From assembly GCA_947311845.1 (NCBI GenBank), contig CAMZMU010000027.1, positions 43,674,853 through 43,738,852 on the forward strand: 64,000 nucleotides of DNA, given 5' to 3'. Below, in pieces: positions 46,159-55,680 of this stretch (position 1 is its first letter; each line of letters opens with the position of its first letter). The DNA comes from Poa pratensis. Lineage: Eukaryota; Streptophyta; Magnoliopsida; Poales; Poaceae. Under the pieces are notes generated by a model. The model worked only from the letters and a program-made list of their open reading frames with translations, had not been told where the DNA came from and made no database searches. A program made the position numbers and the translations under genes.

Positions 46159-46176
46159 TCCCCGGCAACGGCGCCA
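46159..46176 (-). other. Primer-binding site, tRNA-Asp type (minus)
   Basis: TGGCGCCGTTGCCGGGGA on the minus strand, 11 bp after the LTR end. Identical to 2666-2683 of the pol-less gypsy. Confidence 0.92.
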
Positions 46177-46187
46177 GAAAATAGTCT

Positions 46188-47590
46188 TGATGACCCACAA
46201 GTATAGGGGGTGTATCGTAGTACTTTCGATAAATAAGAGTGTCGAACCCAACGAGGAGCAGAAGGTGTTGACAAGCAGTTTCGATGAAGGATTCACTGTA
46301 AATACTCACAGACAAGTTTTTAGGGTTTTTGATATAGCAGATAAATAAAATACAAGTAAGTAAAATGCAGTAATAATAATTGCAGCAAGTGGCCCAATCC
46401 TTTCTACAGCAAAGGACAAGCCGGTTGGTTTACTTATGATGACCAAACGTTCTTGAGGACACACGGGAATTTAGTCTAGTGCTTTCGCTTCATATAGTTG
46501 ATTAATCTTCATTGTTTTGATAAGTGTTGTGTGGGTGAACCTATGCTAATGCACCGCCCTTCCTAGGACTAATACATACTTGTGATTATACCCCTGCAAG
46601 CATCCGCAAATACAAGAAAGTAATTAAGATAAATCTAACCACAGCCTTAAACTCTGAGATCCTGCTATCCCTCATGCATCGATATACCAACGGGGTTCAG
46701 GTTGCTGTCACTCCGGCAACCCCACAATTGGCAAACGAATACACAATGCATTCCCCTAGGCCCATAAAGGTGAAGTGTCATGTAGTCGACGTTCACATGA
46801 CACCACTAGAAGAATAACACCACAACTTAAATATCAAACCATTAAATATTACTCAACATAATTCACTACTAACATTTAGACTTCTCCCATGTCCTCAAGA
46901 ACTAAACGAACTACTCACAAGACATCATATAGATCATGATCAGAGGTGATATAATGATGAATAACAATCTGGACATAAACCTTAATTCAACGGTTTCACT
47001 CAATAGCATCAACCACAAGGAGTAATTAACACCGGGAAAGTTTCCCTATGAAATACACAAGATTCAACCCTAGATGTTACAGCGGAACGGAGTGGAACGG
47101 CGGAGATGACGGTGTCGGCGATGGTGATGATGGTGATGATGATCCCAATGAAGTCCAGCTCGATGACGATGACGATGGCGATGATTTCCCTCCTCCGGGA
47201 AGGAATTTCCCCGGCAGATTTCTCCCAGGGGGAGAAGTACGCGAAGGGGCACCGGCTGATGTGGGCCTGGGCTCCCTCCCCACATGGCGGCGCGCCAGCA
47301 TAGGGGGCCGCACCATGGGGTGGGGAAGGCCCATGGTGGCCCACCTTGGCATCCCCTTTTGGCTCCCTTCGGCATCTGACAAAATAGGAGCTTCAATAGT
47401 TGATCTTCAGAAATATTGTATCTTGACGGTGCTTTTTCCAGCAGAATCCTGACTCCGGTGAATAATTCTCCAATAAACATGAAACATGCTAAATAGGTAA
47501 AATAACATAAGTATCATCTCTAAATATGAAATATATCAATGAATAACAGTAAATTATGATATAAAATAGTGATGCAAAATAGACGTATCA
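46188..47590 (-). repeat. Gypsy 5' LTR (minus)
   Basis: On the minus strand it runs from TGATACGTCTATTTTGCATC to TTGTGGGTCATCA. It contains a run of GAT/GGT triplets (47099-47180). Its first ~366 bp match 35490-35865 with small indels. Confidence 0.9.
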
Positions 47591-47751
47591 AGCAGGTGTT
47601 CCTTCAATTGTCCGGAATCAGGGTCGATCCATCTCACAAGTTTGCAACTTCTACACAGACATTGTATCTGGCGCCCGTTGCACCGAATCATTTTCGCCTT
47701 TGCTTCTTCCTTGTACTTGTTGATTCGACTGGAGCTCATCTTGATGACCAT
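47591..47751 (-). pseudogene. CACTA transposase-associated domain, truncated by gypsy
   Basis: From ATG 47751 the reading is MVIKMSSSRINKYKEEAKAK, followed by a Cys-containing segment (QCLCRSCKLVRWIDPDSGQL) and KEHLL. This resembles the transposase-associated domain at the start of plant CACTA TnpD-type proteins. The coding sequence is cut by the gypsy LTR at 47590 after about 50 residues. Confidence 0.6.
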
Positions 47752-48445
47752 GGTCGCCTACGCGGTATACATATAGAGTATGTGTTATTAATTAGAATTA
47801 ATTAACCGCAACATGCACACACACATACAAGCTTCTCATGCGGGAAGTCGGAAAGTCGGAAATGTTCGACGAAATAATTCGGCATGACTTCCCCTAAAAG
47901 TAGGACATATGTGGTGCAAAAATTTACCGAAATAGAAATGAATCAACATTTCGGCAAACAACCATGCACCACGCCGGCGCAACGCAACAACAAAAGGCAA
48001 TAACATGCACAACACACACAAGCTTCATGTATAAACATCGATCGTCGTGCAAACCGCCCGCCGACAAGTTTCTCATGCCTTTAACAAACATCCATACACA
48101 TCGCCGGCCACACAAAACATGCATACACATATCCATCCAACAATACCCACCTAGTAGATCTAGATCCGTTGCCGAGACGTGACCATGATCGATGAGAGAG
48201 AGTGTGTGGTGATGGAGAGAAAATAGTGGACAAAAAGAGAGGAGGAGAATATATATGGAGCCTCTCCTCAAGCCCTCACCAATTATATATCAAACAAAGT
48301 AGGTTTAACAACAAATAATGGAGAATATGATGGTCAAAATGGCATGGGAGAGAGGAAGAGCTCGAGCTAGATTGGGAGCATGAAGAAGGTCACATGCATG
48401 GGGAAAGTGTGCTGCCACCTTTTTGTAAATCTGGTGGGCCAACTT

Positions 48446-48775
48446 TCTGTGGCGCATGGTGCTGGATGCGCCACAGAAAGTGGACATTCTGTGGCGCACC
48501 GTGGCTGGTGCGCCACAGAATTTCCCCAGATGGACCTTGGCCCAATGATTGCGCGTGGGACCCACATGTTTTCTGTGGCGCATGGGTGGGCATGCGCCAC
48601 AGAAGTCTGACTTTCTGTGGCGCATGGGTGGGCATGCGCCACAGAATTCTGGCTTTTTGTGGCGCATGGGCCAAAGATACGCCACAGAAAGTCCAATATT
48701 TCCGTGGCACACCAACATCCATGCGCCACAGAAATAATTCTGTGGCGCACCAATTAAGGGTGCGCCACAGAATGC
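48446..48775. repeat. Array of seven hairpin-forming subterminal repeats
   Basis: Paired copies of TTCTGTGGCGCA and TGCGCCACAGAA separated by 8-14 bases. They begin near 48448, 48488, 48570, 48614, 48655, 48700 and 48738; the fifth and sixth are imperfect. Each pair can fold on itself. Subterminal repeats of this kind are binding sites for CACTA TnpA-type proteins. Confidence 0.85.
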
Positions 48776-48853
48776 CAACCTCTCTATAGCCCTTTTCCTA
48801 CTAGTGTGACTACTAATATTTCAACGATCAAACATGTACACTAATAATTTGTA

Positions 48854-49031
48854 CTCCATCCGTTCACTTTTATAAGGCACACTAGATATTCTTTTCATTT
48901 TGGCCACATATACATATTAAAATGAGTGAATCTAGACTTATTTTGTACATAGATTAACTCATTTTAGTACGTATGTGGTCACAATGTATCGAATAATTAG
49001 TATGCATTATAATAAAAGTGAACGGAGGGAG
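48854..49031. mobile_element. Stowaway-type MITE
   Basis: Ends CTCCATCCGTTCACTTTTAT and, inverted, CTCCCTCCGTTCACTTTTAT, flanked by TA at 48852-48853 and 49032-49033. 178 bp, non-coding. Confidence 0.9.
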
Positions 49032-49033
49032 TA

Positions 49034-49102
49034 TTTGAAATATGTGGTCACAATGTATCGAATAATTAGTATGCATTATAATAAAAGTGAACGGAGGGAG
49101 TA
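49034..49102. repeat. Tandem duplicate of the MITE right part
   Basis: 69-bp copy of 48965-49033, ending in the same AGTGAACGGAGGGAGTA. A third partial end (TATAATAAAAGTGAACCGAG) appears at 49203-49222, just before the Pack-MULE. Confidence 0.88.
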
Positions 49103-49541
49103 TTTGAAATCAATACGTCGGCAAAGCTTCTCCCGTGTTGAGTCTCGCACATGTGTTTGGTTCCGATCAGGACCAACAAACACACTCGTCTGTGCAGAAG
49201 GATATAATAAAAGTGAACCGAGGGAGTATGTTCATCTTTGAGAGAATTCCTTCTGTGACACCCGCTTAAAACATCGTTCTCTATTTGACACTCTTAAATA
49301 TTTTCTTCCCTACATGTCTTTGTCCAATTTTTCTTTCCTTCCATGACACTGCGGACGAAACTACCCTCTCGTATGAAGTCAAACTCTATCCATATCCGTG
49401 GGAACGCACGGGGCGGCGGCGCGCCGGCCTCCAGCGGCGGGCTGCAGCTGCACGACCCCAGGCGGCGCCCTTGCCGTGGCTGCGCCGGCCGTGCCCGGCG
49501 GCGCCCTGCTCGCCCGAGGCCGCGCCGGCCGTGCCCGGCGC

Positions 49542-50390
49542 GCTCGCCTGTGACTGGCACCGCTGGACGCGCATGGCTCCGATCTTGGGCGACGCCATCC
49601 CGCGCTGCGCTGGCCCCTCCAGCGACGCCCTGCGCCGCCCGCCGCTGGCCTGCCTCTCCCACGACGACGGCGCCTCGGGGGCGGACGACACCGACGCGCG
49701 CTGCCTGGGCGCGCTCTGCGACCACGCCTTGGCGCGCGACGACTGCGTGTTGGCCATGTAGCTAGGGAACAGCAGCGGGTGGTCGCCGCCGGTGCTCTGC
49801 TGCGGCTGCGTGCATGACGCGTCGGAGGCGTAGTAAGGGTGCGGGCTGGTCCGCGCGGTGCCGAAGGAGAAGTCCTCGTACCGGCCGCTGTACGACCGCC
49901 CGCTCGCGTCCGTCAGCACCGACGGCGTCGGCGACACCTTCTGGTACAGCTCGATCTTGGACGGCGTGCGGCATAGCGGCGTGGCGTAGCAGCTGCTTTG
50001 CCGGGACGTCCTGGGCGTGCAGTGGACATCGCCCACCACGGTGTCCACCTCCACGATCTTGATGTTCTCCTCCATGTCCGGCATTTGCAAAACAATTGCA
50101 AATTTGTTTCTTGGTTCCGTTTTGATCAGACCAAATTTAACATGGCCACATTCATACCTGATGCTGTCTGAACCGGGGATGGTGCGGCGAGCGCCGTGTG
50201 GGCGTCATCCGTGGCGTGCGGATGGGCTTCTCGTCGTCGAGTAGCCGGAGACGCGTCGTGCGTGCTCTGTTCTGGGCGGCGATGAGCGCCTGCATGCAGC
50301 GCAGTGTGTTGCTGGCCTGCCTCCGGACGAGGTGGCCGCGCACGAGAGCCTGCAGCTTCACCAGCCCCCTGAGCGCGCACAGCCCCTTGC
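49542..50390 (-). pseudogene. IQ-domain (IQD) protein gene fragment, two exons
   Basis: The exon at ~50390-50158 encodes part of the IQ67 region: [20 protein letters not shown] with the calmodulin-binding IQ core [12 protein letters not shown], then [17 protein letters not shown]. It ends at a donor (CAG|GTATGA). After a 74-bp intron the exon at 50084-49542 gives MPDMEENIKIVEVD, CYATPLCRTPSKIELYQKVS, SGRYEDFSFGTARTSPHPYY and MRVQRCQSQAS, the C-terminal half of IQD proteins. The acceptor reads AA in place of AG (50085-50086), so splicing would fail. The N-terminus and the last residues are missing and replaced by GC-rich repeats. IQD proteins link calmodulin to microtubules; this is a captured, non-functional piece. 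Confidence 0.88.
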
Positions 50391-50580
50391 CGTAGCCGCG
50401 CCGGCCGTGCCCGGCGGCGCCCGCGCCTTGCTCGCCCGAGGCCACGCCCCGTGGCCGCCCGAGGCCGCGCCCGCGACGGGGCCGCGCCGGCGGCGCCCTT
50501 GCCGTGGCCGCGCCGGCCGTGCCTGGCGGCGCCCGCACCCTGCTCGCCCGAGGTCGTGCCCGGCTCGCCCGTGGCTGCGC
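50391..50580. repeat. GC-rich repeats flanking the captured IQD exons
   Basis: CGCGCCGGCCGTGCCCGGCG and GCTCGCCCGAGG phrases recur here (near 50397-50580) and again at 49470-49550 on the other side of the captured exons. They look like local repeats formed around the capture. Confidence 0.7.
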
Positions 50581-50836
50581 CCGGCCGTCCGGCAGCCCTA
50601 CCCGACCTCCTTCCTATTTTTGATTTTCTGTGCTAGCTGATTCCAGATTTCTGGGCACAAATGGCTGATACTATGCCAGGGTAAAAGGGTCTTTGCATAC
50701 GCAGAAAATGAACTTAAGTGTCACCAAAGTAAAGAAAAACTTATCAGAGACATACAGGGAAGAAAATATTTTGGAGTGTCAAATAGGGAACGATGTTTTA
50801 AGAGGGTGTCACAGAAGGAATTCTCTCTTCATCTTT

Positions 50837-51229
50837 TACCCGGAAGAGAGGTGACGCTCGAGAGGGCATTTTGGGAAGGCGCGCGGGATCTATCGGCCGT
50901 TGGATTTGTCAGGAGTCCGTTTGGCGTTAAACGGGGAATGCACGCAGAGGACAAGGATCGGAACGTGGGGGCGACAGTGCAGTGCATGTACACTACGATG
51001 CGCGCCGCAGCATTGCAACCACGTGGTGCAAGTGCAAGGCACTCGCTTCACCGGCCCAACGGCCGAAAGGGCTCCGTGTTGCCCGCGCGAGCGGTTGCGC
51101 GGATACATCGCAGCATCGTGGTGGGTCCCACCCACGTTATCTCCTTCCCACGTTTCCTTCTCTTCCTCCTCCCGATTCATCCCCAATTTCTCTCTCCCCC
51201 AAATTCTTTCTCCACCGCAGACCAAACCA
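50837..51229. other. Unassigned stretch before minisatellite
   Basis: About 390 bp, GC-moderate, with no recognised gene. The last part is pyrimidine-rich (TTCTCTTCCTCCTCC) like a plant 5' leader, but no convincing gene follows. Confidence 0.45.
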
Positions 51230-51870
51230 AGGCCAGGCCGAGCCGGAGCCGCCTCCGCCGCGGCCAGCCGCGGCGGAGGCGGCTCCGGCGAGGAGAAAAC
51301 TTCGGTGGAGGGTGCAGGTCGGGGGGGGGGGAATCGAAGGAAGCCGCCGCCGCATCTTCTTCTCCGGCAAGTCGACGGCCAGGCCGAGCCGGAGTCGCCG
51401 GAGCCGCCGCGGCGGAGGCGGCGACGGCGAGGAGGAAACTTAGGTGGGGAGGGTGCAGGTCGGGGGTGGGGAAAACCGAAGGGAAGCCGGCCACCGCATC
51501 TTATACTCCGGCGAGTCGACGGCCAGGCCGAGCCGGAGTCGCGGCTGGCCGCGGCGGAGGCGGCGACGGCGAGGAGGAAACTTTGGTGGGGTGCAGGTCG
51601 GGGGTGGGGAAAACCGAAGGGAAGCCGGCCGCTGCATCTTCTTCTCCGGCGAGTCGATGGCCAGGCCGAGCCGGAGTCGCGGCTGGCCGCGGCGGAGGCG
51701 GCGACAGCGAGGAGGAAACTTAGGTGGGGGTGCAGGTCGGGGGTGGGGAAAACCGAAGGGAAGCCGGCCGCCGCATCTTCTTCTCCGGCGAGTCGACGGC
51801 CAGGCCGCGGCTGGCCGCGGCGGAGGCGGCGACGGCGAGGAGGAAACTTAGGTGGGGGCTGCAGGTCGGG
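51230..51870. repeat. GC-rich minisatellite, ~139-bp unit
   Basis: GTGCAGGTCGGGG marks unit starts at 51312, 51453, 51591, 51730 and, as CTGCAGG, 51859: spacings 141, 138, 139 and 129 bp. Each unit has CGGCGAGTCGACGGCCAGGC and GAGGAGGAAACTT phrases. Long ORFs open in several frames on both strands because the unit has few stops; none resembles a known protein. Confidence 0.9.
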
Positions 51871-52089
51871 GCTTCTCTTCCTCTTCCGTGCGGTCTTCTT
51901 CCTCCTCCATCCGCTGTGGGGCCCACCACGTGCGCTGCCTCCCTCCCCGGTGAAGTTCCGGTGTCGACGAGTCAGTTTCGGTGAGCTGCCACTGGTGGTA
52001 GACAAGCCGAGTAGCCGATCGACGGCGTATGTCGCGTGTCGCTGGATCTTGGTCATCCTCTTGGAAAAAGCGTGGGCGCACAAGCAAAA

Positions 52090-52290
52090 TGACTAGAGCC
52101 ACATGCCCTATCAAGAGTACTAGTCGTTTGTTTATCACCGTTGCGGCTCTAGTTAAAGTTCTGCTCCATTCGTTCCCTATATATACATCCGTTTCAGCGA
52201 CAACTACTATGGGACGGAGGGAGTATAAAAGAAGTAAGTCGGTCGAACGGCTAAAGTCATAACTGAATGACATTCGGCCATTAAGAAGTT
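52090..52290. repeat. Copy of 21222-21412 at mutase locus
   Basis: GAGCCACATGCCCT and CATAACTGAATGACATT are shared with the left copy in the same order. A Stowaway-like remnant (52174-52223) sits in the middle. Confidence 0.7.
52174..52223. mobile_element. Stowaway-like MITE remnant
   Basis: CTCCATTCGTTCCC at the left and GGGACGGAGGGAG plus TA at the right face each other with only ~23 bp between. The left TA is not evident. Probably an internally deleted Stowaway. Confidence 0.5.
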
Positions 52291-52428
52291 TAAATGTGTA
52301 TTGATATGCCAAAAAAAAAGTTTCAATGTGTATCGTGTCGGTGCCTAAAGAATAAAGATACCACGTGCAGTTCTACCGTACCGAGACATTAGGTTTGTAG
52401 GCGAATTGTGTCATGTGTTTCTTTGTTT

Positions 52429-52659
52429 CTATGTTGCATTCGGTATTTCTGTATAGAAAATGTGCCACTCTTTGTTCTTTATGTCCACCTGAGCACGTGC
52501 ATTTCCTTTTTTATCACTCCTCTTACTTTTATGTGATATATCTCCTTTTACCTCCTTAGACTCCTCTTCTTCTATCGGCTGATCTTTATTTCTTTTACCC
52601 CACACCACCTTATTTGCTGACGTGTCTGGGTGTTCTCTGTTGCCACCCGAAGCTGCCAT
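52429..52659 (-). other. Unrecognised small ORF (76 codons)
   Basis: Hydrophilic, Lys/Glu-rich frame (GDISHKSKRSDKKGNARAQV), start at 52659. It lies in the part of the mutase 3' flank that has no counterpart in the left copy. No domain recognised; it may be a fragment of a transposon protein or chance. Confidence 0.2.
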
Positions 52660-52739
52660 AAACTCTTTCGTCGAGGTCGCGATTCTCAGGTCTTCTTACC
52701 CAGTTTTGTGATTATCTTATTTAATATTAGTGGTCTCTA

Positions 52740-53610
52740 TTTGGTTGGTGACTATATGCATTTCGATCATTCTATTTGTCCTATGTTACGTTTGGAGGAT
52801 GCTTGGAATATTTTGATGATTTTCTCATTAACTATTTTGTGATGATATGAGCTGTGAAATTTTGATCATGTATTGTTCATTATCTATGTATTTGGTTTGC
52901 TTTTCTCTAAAGTTTGGTCAAATACAAATTTTATTTAATTGGAATATGTATTTCAAAAGTTTGTATCATGTATGGACCTGAAAACTTGAAATTTCGGGTT
53001 TCCTTCGAATGCCAAACGAGTTTTGTATGATCAATTATATGCTACATGCAAAAAAAGTTGAGATGCCCAAGTTTATGGCGTTTGACTTTGCATGGAGCAT
53101 GTAGAGACCTTAAATTGTTTTAGAGGAGTATATGAATCACTTTCAGGGGTTCAAAGACATCTTCTAAAGTTACTCATATAGTATAAGTGAAGAATATAGT
53201 AGCTGTGTATTTTAAAAATTATTCAGTGCGCATTTTAAAATGAGAAAAATGGATGTAACTTGATGACATAGATTACACAATAGTGGATGACGCACACAGT
53301 TACATTTCTTATTAAACAATTTTTATTCTTGCCAGATTACAAGGAAACACGAGTAGCCTAAAAGTTCGACCTTACTGAACCTTGAGAAAACACCATCGCT
53401 CAACAAGGGAACTAAAAAAAGGTGGGATCTAATGTAACACTTAATGTAAACACACCGTAGAACAACAACTAATGTTTTTGAGTACACGCACTCTGATCGC
53501 ATAAAAGACAACAGTCTGAACCTGAATACCTGATGCACGCACTTAACCTACAAACTGAAGAAGCACTCGCTGAACCTACGAGCTGCTGAAGAAGCACACT
53601 GGCTACCGGT
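52740..53610. repeat. Downstream flank and 3' UTR of mutase gene, paralogous to 26095-29445
   Basis: Runs collinear with the left copy apart from Harbinger copy 2, which is absent here. The site GGGATCTAATGT at 53426-53437 is the empty target. Confidence 0.85.
53322..53327 (-). promoter_or_regulatory. Putative polyadenylation signal of mutase gene
   Basis: AATAAA on the minus strand about 314 nt after the stop codon. It is conserved in the relic copy at 26646-26651. Confidence 0.45.
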
Positions 53611-53640
53611 ATACGTTGCCGCAAAGACTTCTCGATGAAC

Positions 53641-54888
53641 TTACTTCCCATTGGGCTTGCCGTTGGCATCGGCGCCCTCCTTGGGGTTGAGCGTGTCCCA
53701 GGCCTCGATCCAGGTGACCATGGCGTCGGCGAGCTTGGCGAAGTAGGGGTCGATCTTACCGAGCTTCTCCCTGACCTGGTGCGAGAGCGAGATGTAGCAC
53801 TTCTGCACGGGGTCGCAGTCCTTGGAGAGCGTCGCGGCCTGGAAGAAGGGGATGATGTCCTCCTGCCAGAAGATGCCCTTGTACTCCTTCTTCAGGTTCA
53901 CGAACGGGTTGCTGGCCTTGCTGTGCCAGATGTAGGGCAGCCCGGTCTTGACGCCCAGCCCAAGGTGGTCGCAGATCACCTGGAGCATCATATGTATGCT
54001 GAGCAATGGAGATCGAAAGGTCGGTGGTACATTGTTGACGATTTGATCATGGTCAGTGCGTGTTTACCTTGACGCACCAGCCTGCCCACATGTCGTCGTA
54101 GCGTCCGATGGGCTGGCCGTCGCCCATGAGGCCGAAGTACATTGCCGGGCCGATGAGGTCGCGGTCGAAGGCGAGGTTCATGCCGCACATGGGGAAGAGG
54201 GTGCCCTTGGGGATGGTCATGACGGCGTCGACGTACCTGCCGTTGCGCTCCCGCGGCTTGACCAGCTGCGTGGGGGCGTCGTAGTCGGGGATGTTGAGCC
54301 AGAGGCCGTGCGACACGGCGGTCGGTTTTCCCTCCCGGAGGCTGAAAGGGTAGCCGCGCACGAAGTCGGCGCCCTCCTCGTAGGGGTCGTACAGCGTGTT
54401 GAAGAAGAGTGGCGTGGACGGGCAGAGCAGGTTCTTGATGTGCTTCGCCAGCGCGTCGATGTCCTTCCCCGACGGGTCCTTGGCCACCTGCCATCATGCA
54501 TCGCCGGAGACCGATCGATCAAACAACGTAACACCGAGCAGAGCTGATTGACAATACAAGTGAAAAGGAAAGAAAGAGATCTCACGAAGCAGTCGTCGTC
54601 GATGGTGAAGATGTACTTCTTCTTGGAGACCATGTAGCCGAAGCAGCGGCATGCGGAGTCCTTGAATGAGATGCAGGACGACCTGGGGCCGAGGATCCGG
54701 TTGATGTCGTTGCGGTTGTAGAGCTCGTAGTCGAACCCCTCGGGCACATGGATCTTCTTGCCCGGGTCGCCGTCCTGCACGATGATGAGGTGGTACGGCT
54801 GGAAGAAGGGCCGCCACATCTCAAGGAAGTCCAGGTTCCGGATCGTCGGGATGACGATGTCCAGCTCGTCCTTGAGCAGCGGCGCCAT
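53641..54888 (-). CDS. UAM/RGP: UDP-arabinopyranose mutase / reversibly glycosylated polypeptide, class 1
   Basis: Three exons: 54888-54586, 54487-54068 and 53979-53641 (101, 140 and 112 codons plus stop, all phase 0), 353 residues. Donors are GTGAGA and GTAAAC; acceptors are CAG and CCAG. Exon 1 starts [20 protein letters not shown] and ends with the nucleotide-sugar metal motif TIDDDCF (Asp 97-99). Exon 2 has [12 protein letters not shown], where Arg145 and Arg152 have the same seven-residue spacing as Arg158 and Arg165 of rice UAM1. The 13-residue offset equals a shorter N-terminus. Exon 2 ends at [13 protein letters not shown]; exon 3 holds [20 protein letters not shown] and [17 protein letters not shown]. 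The enzyme interconverts UDP-arabinopyranose and UDP-arabinofuranose on the cytosolic face of the Golgi for cell-wall arabinan. No frameshift, stop or splice defect. The rest of the N-terminus could lie in a further exon, but the Met context and TATA box argue against it. Confidence 0.96.
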
Positions 54889-55058
54889 CGATCTGGATCG
54901 ACGACGACCGGCCGGCCAAAAGCCTAGCTCTCGATCCTCCTCCTCCTTCTTCCTGATCTGAGATGGGAACAGAGGATCGTGCGTGTGTGCAACGGTGTGG
55001 TTTCGGCAGGGATCGAGGTGGTGAACGTACGGTGAGAATGGGGAGGAGACGAGTGCTG

Positions 55059-55067
55059 TTATATAAA
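55059..55067 (-). promoter_or_regulatory. TATA box of mutase gene
   Basis: TTTATATAA on the minus strand, 171 bp upstream of the start codon, in a GC-rich surrounding. It fits a transcription start near 55030. Confidence 0.65.
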
Positions 55068-55680
55068 CTGCAGTGCGAGCTTCGTGCTCGGGACTCCACG
55101 CGTCCGGGCGGCAGTGGGAGGCGCTCCAGTGGCCGCGGAGTGGCGCGCGGGGAAGACGGATCGGGTGCCCTCTGTTGAGTGCTTGCGGGAGAAAGGAGCG
55201 GATGCGGATCGCTTGTTGCGGTCAGCCGGGCGTGGAGGGCCGTCTGATCTGCTGTCGACGGCCAGATATGAAGTTCCGTTTATTTGACACGAACTCTTCT
55301 TGTTCGCCAAACGGTAGACTGTTGTGCGTGGCGTACGCAGAACTGGTCAATGGTTACTTTCGCTCAGCTCGCTTTTGACGGCAACGGGCAACTTTTGGAA
55401 GCAGGGTTCCTGCAAACAAAAAAAAAAACCTTTTGGAAGCAGGGTCAGTGTTCAAGTGTCAATTTAAACGGTTTTTTTAGCTAGAACAAAGTTATAGCTG
55501 AGACGAGAGGCCGTAGCCCAGCGTTTAAATTAATGACGCCAATGACGGAAGATACAAAGTGCTGAACCAGCTTGCAAACAACTCCACACACACAAACAAA
55601 GGATCAAGCCGAAGGCTTGTACAAAGAAACTAGTGAAAGCGGAGCTACTGGTAGGCTGGGACGGAAGCAACATGAAGCCG
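55068..55680. other. Upstream region of mutase gene
   Basis: No gene recognised. The phrase CTTTTGGAAGCAGGGT occurs twice (near 55391 and 55430) around an A-rich tract. From about 55470 the sequence may be the left piece of a repeat that continues after the solo LTR. Confidence 0.5.

Larger units (their letters stand above)
35490..47590 (-). mobile_element. Gag-pol gypsy-type LTR retrotransposon (minus strand)
   Basis: The 5' LTR is at 46188-47590 and the 3' LTR is reduced to its first 376 bp (35490-35865). The primer site for tRNA-Asp is at 46159-46176 and the polypurine tract at 35866-35880. The order gag, protease, reverse transcriptase, RNase H, integrase is that of gypsy elements. An extra ORF lies between pol and the 3' LTR. 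The integrase zinc-finger region is split by a CACTA element (39530-42421). Coding frames are broken in many places. The missing part of the 3' LTR and left target duplicate indicate a deletion at 35490. Confidence 0.95.
47591..48806 (-). mobile_element. Fragment of a second CACTA element (5' end on minus strand)
   Basis: Its terminus at 48801-48806 reads, on the minus strand, CACTAGTAGGAAAAGGGCTA, a standard Triticeae CACTA end. Next come a subterminal palindrome array and a 5' coding fragment. It is cut at 47590 by the gypsy insertion. The other end was not found left of 35490 and was probably lost in the deletion there. Confidence 0.85.
49240..50827 (-). mobile_element. Pack-MULE carrying IQD gene fragments
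   Basis: Terminal inverted repeats of about 115 bp start GAGAGAATTCCTTCTGTGAC at both ends and stay similar as far as the CTTCCCT...TGTCT region. A perfect 9-bp duplication TTCATCTTT flanks them (49231-49239 and 50828-50836), as expected for Mutator-like elements. There is no transposase. The interior is GC-rich captured plant gene sequence. Confidence 0.93.

Noticed and set aside
48446..48775. CRISPR-like array of short palindromic repeats
   Set aside because: The repeats are paired inverted copies with irregular spacing next to a CACTA terminus in a plant genome; there are no cas genes. They are transposon subterminal repeats.
50890..52096. Long ORFs (near 400 codons) on both strands
   Set aside because: They arise from the stop-poor 139-bp minisatellite; frames overlap on both strands and no domain is recognisable.
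55059..55310. 83-codon minus-strand ORF upstream of the mutase gene
   Set aside because: It overlaps the TATA box region and shows no protein-like conservation pattern.
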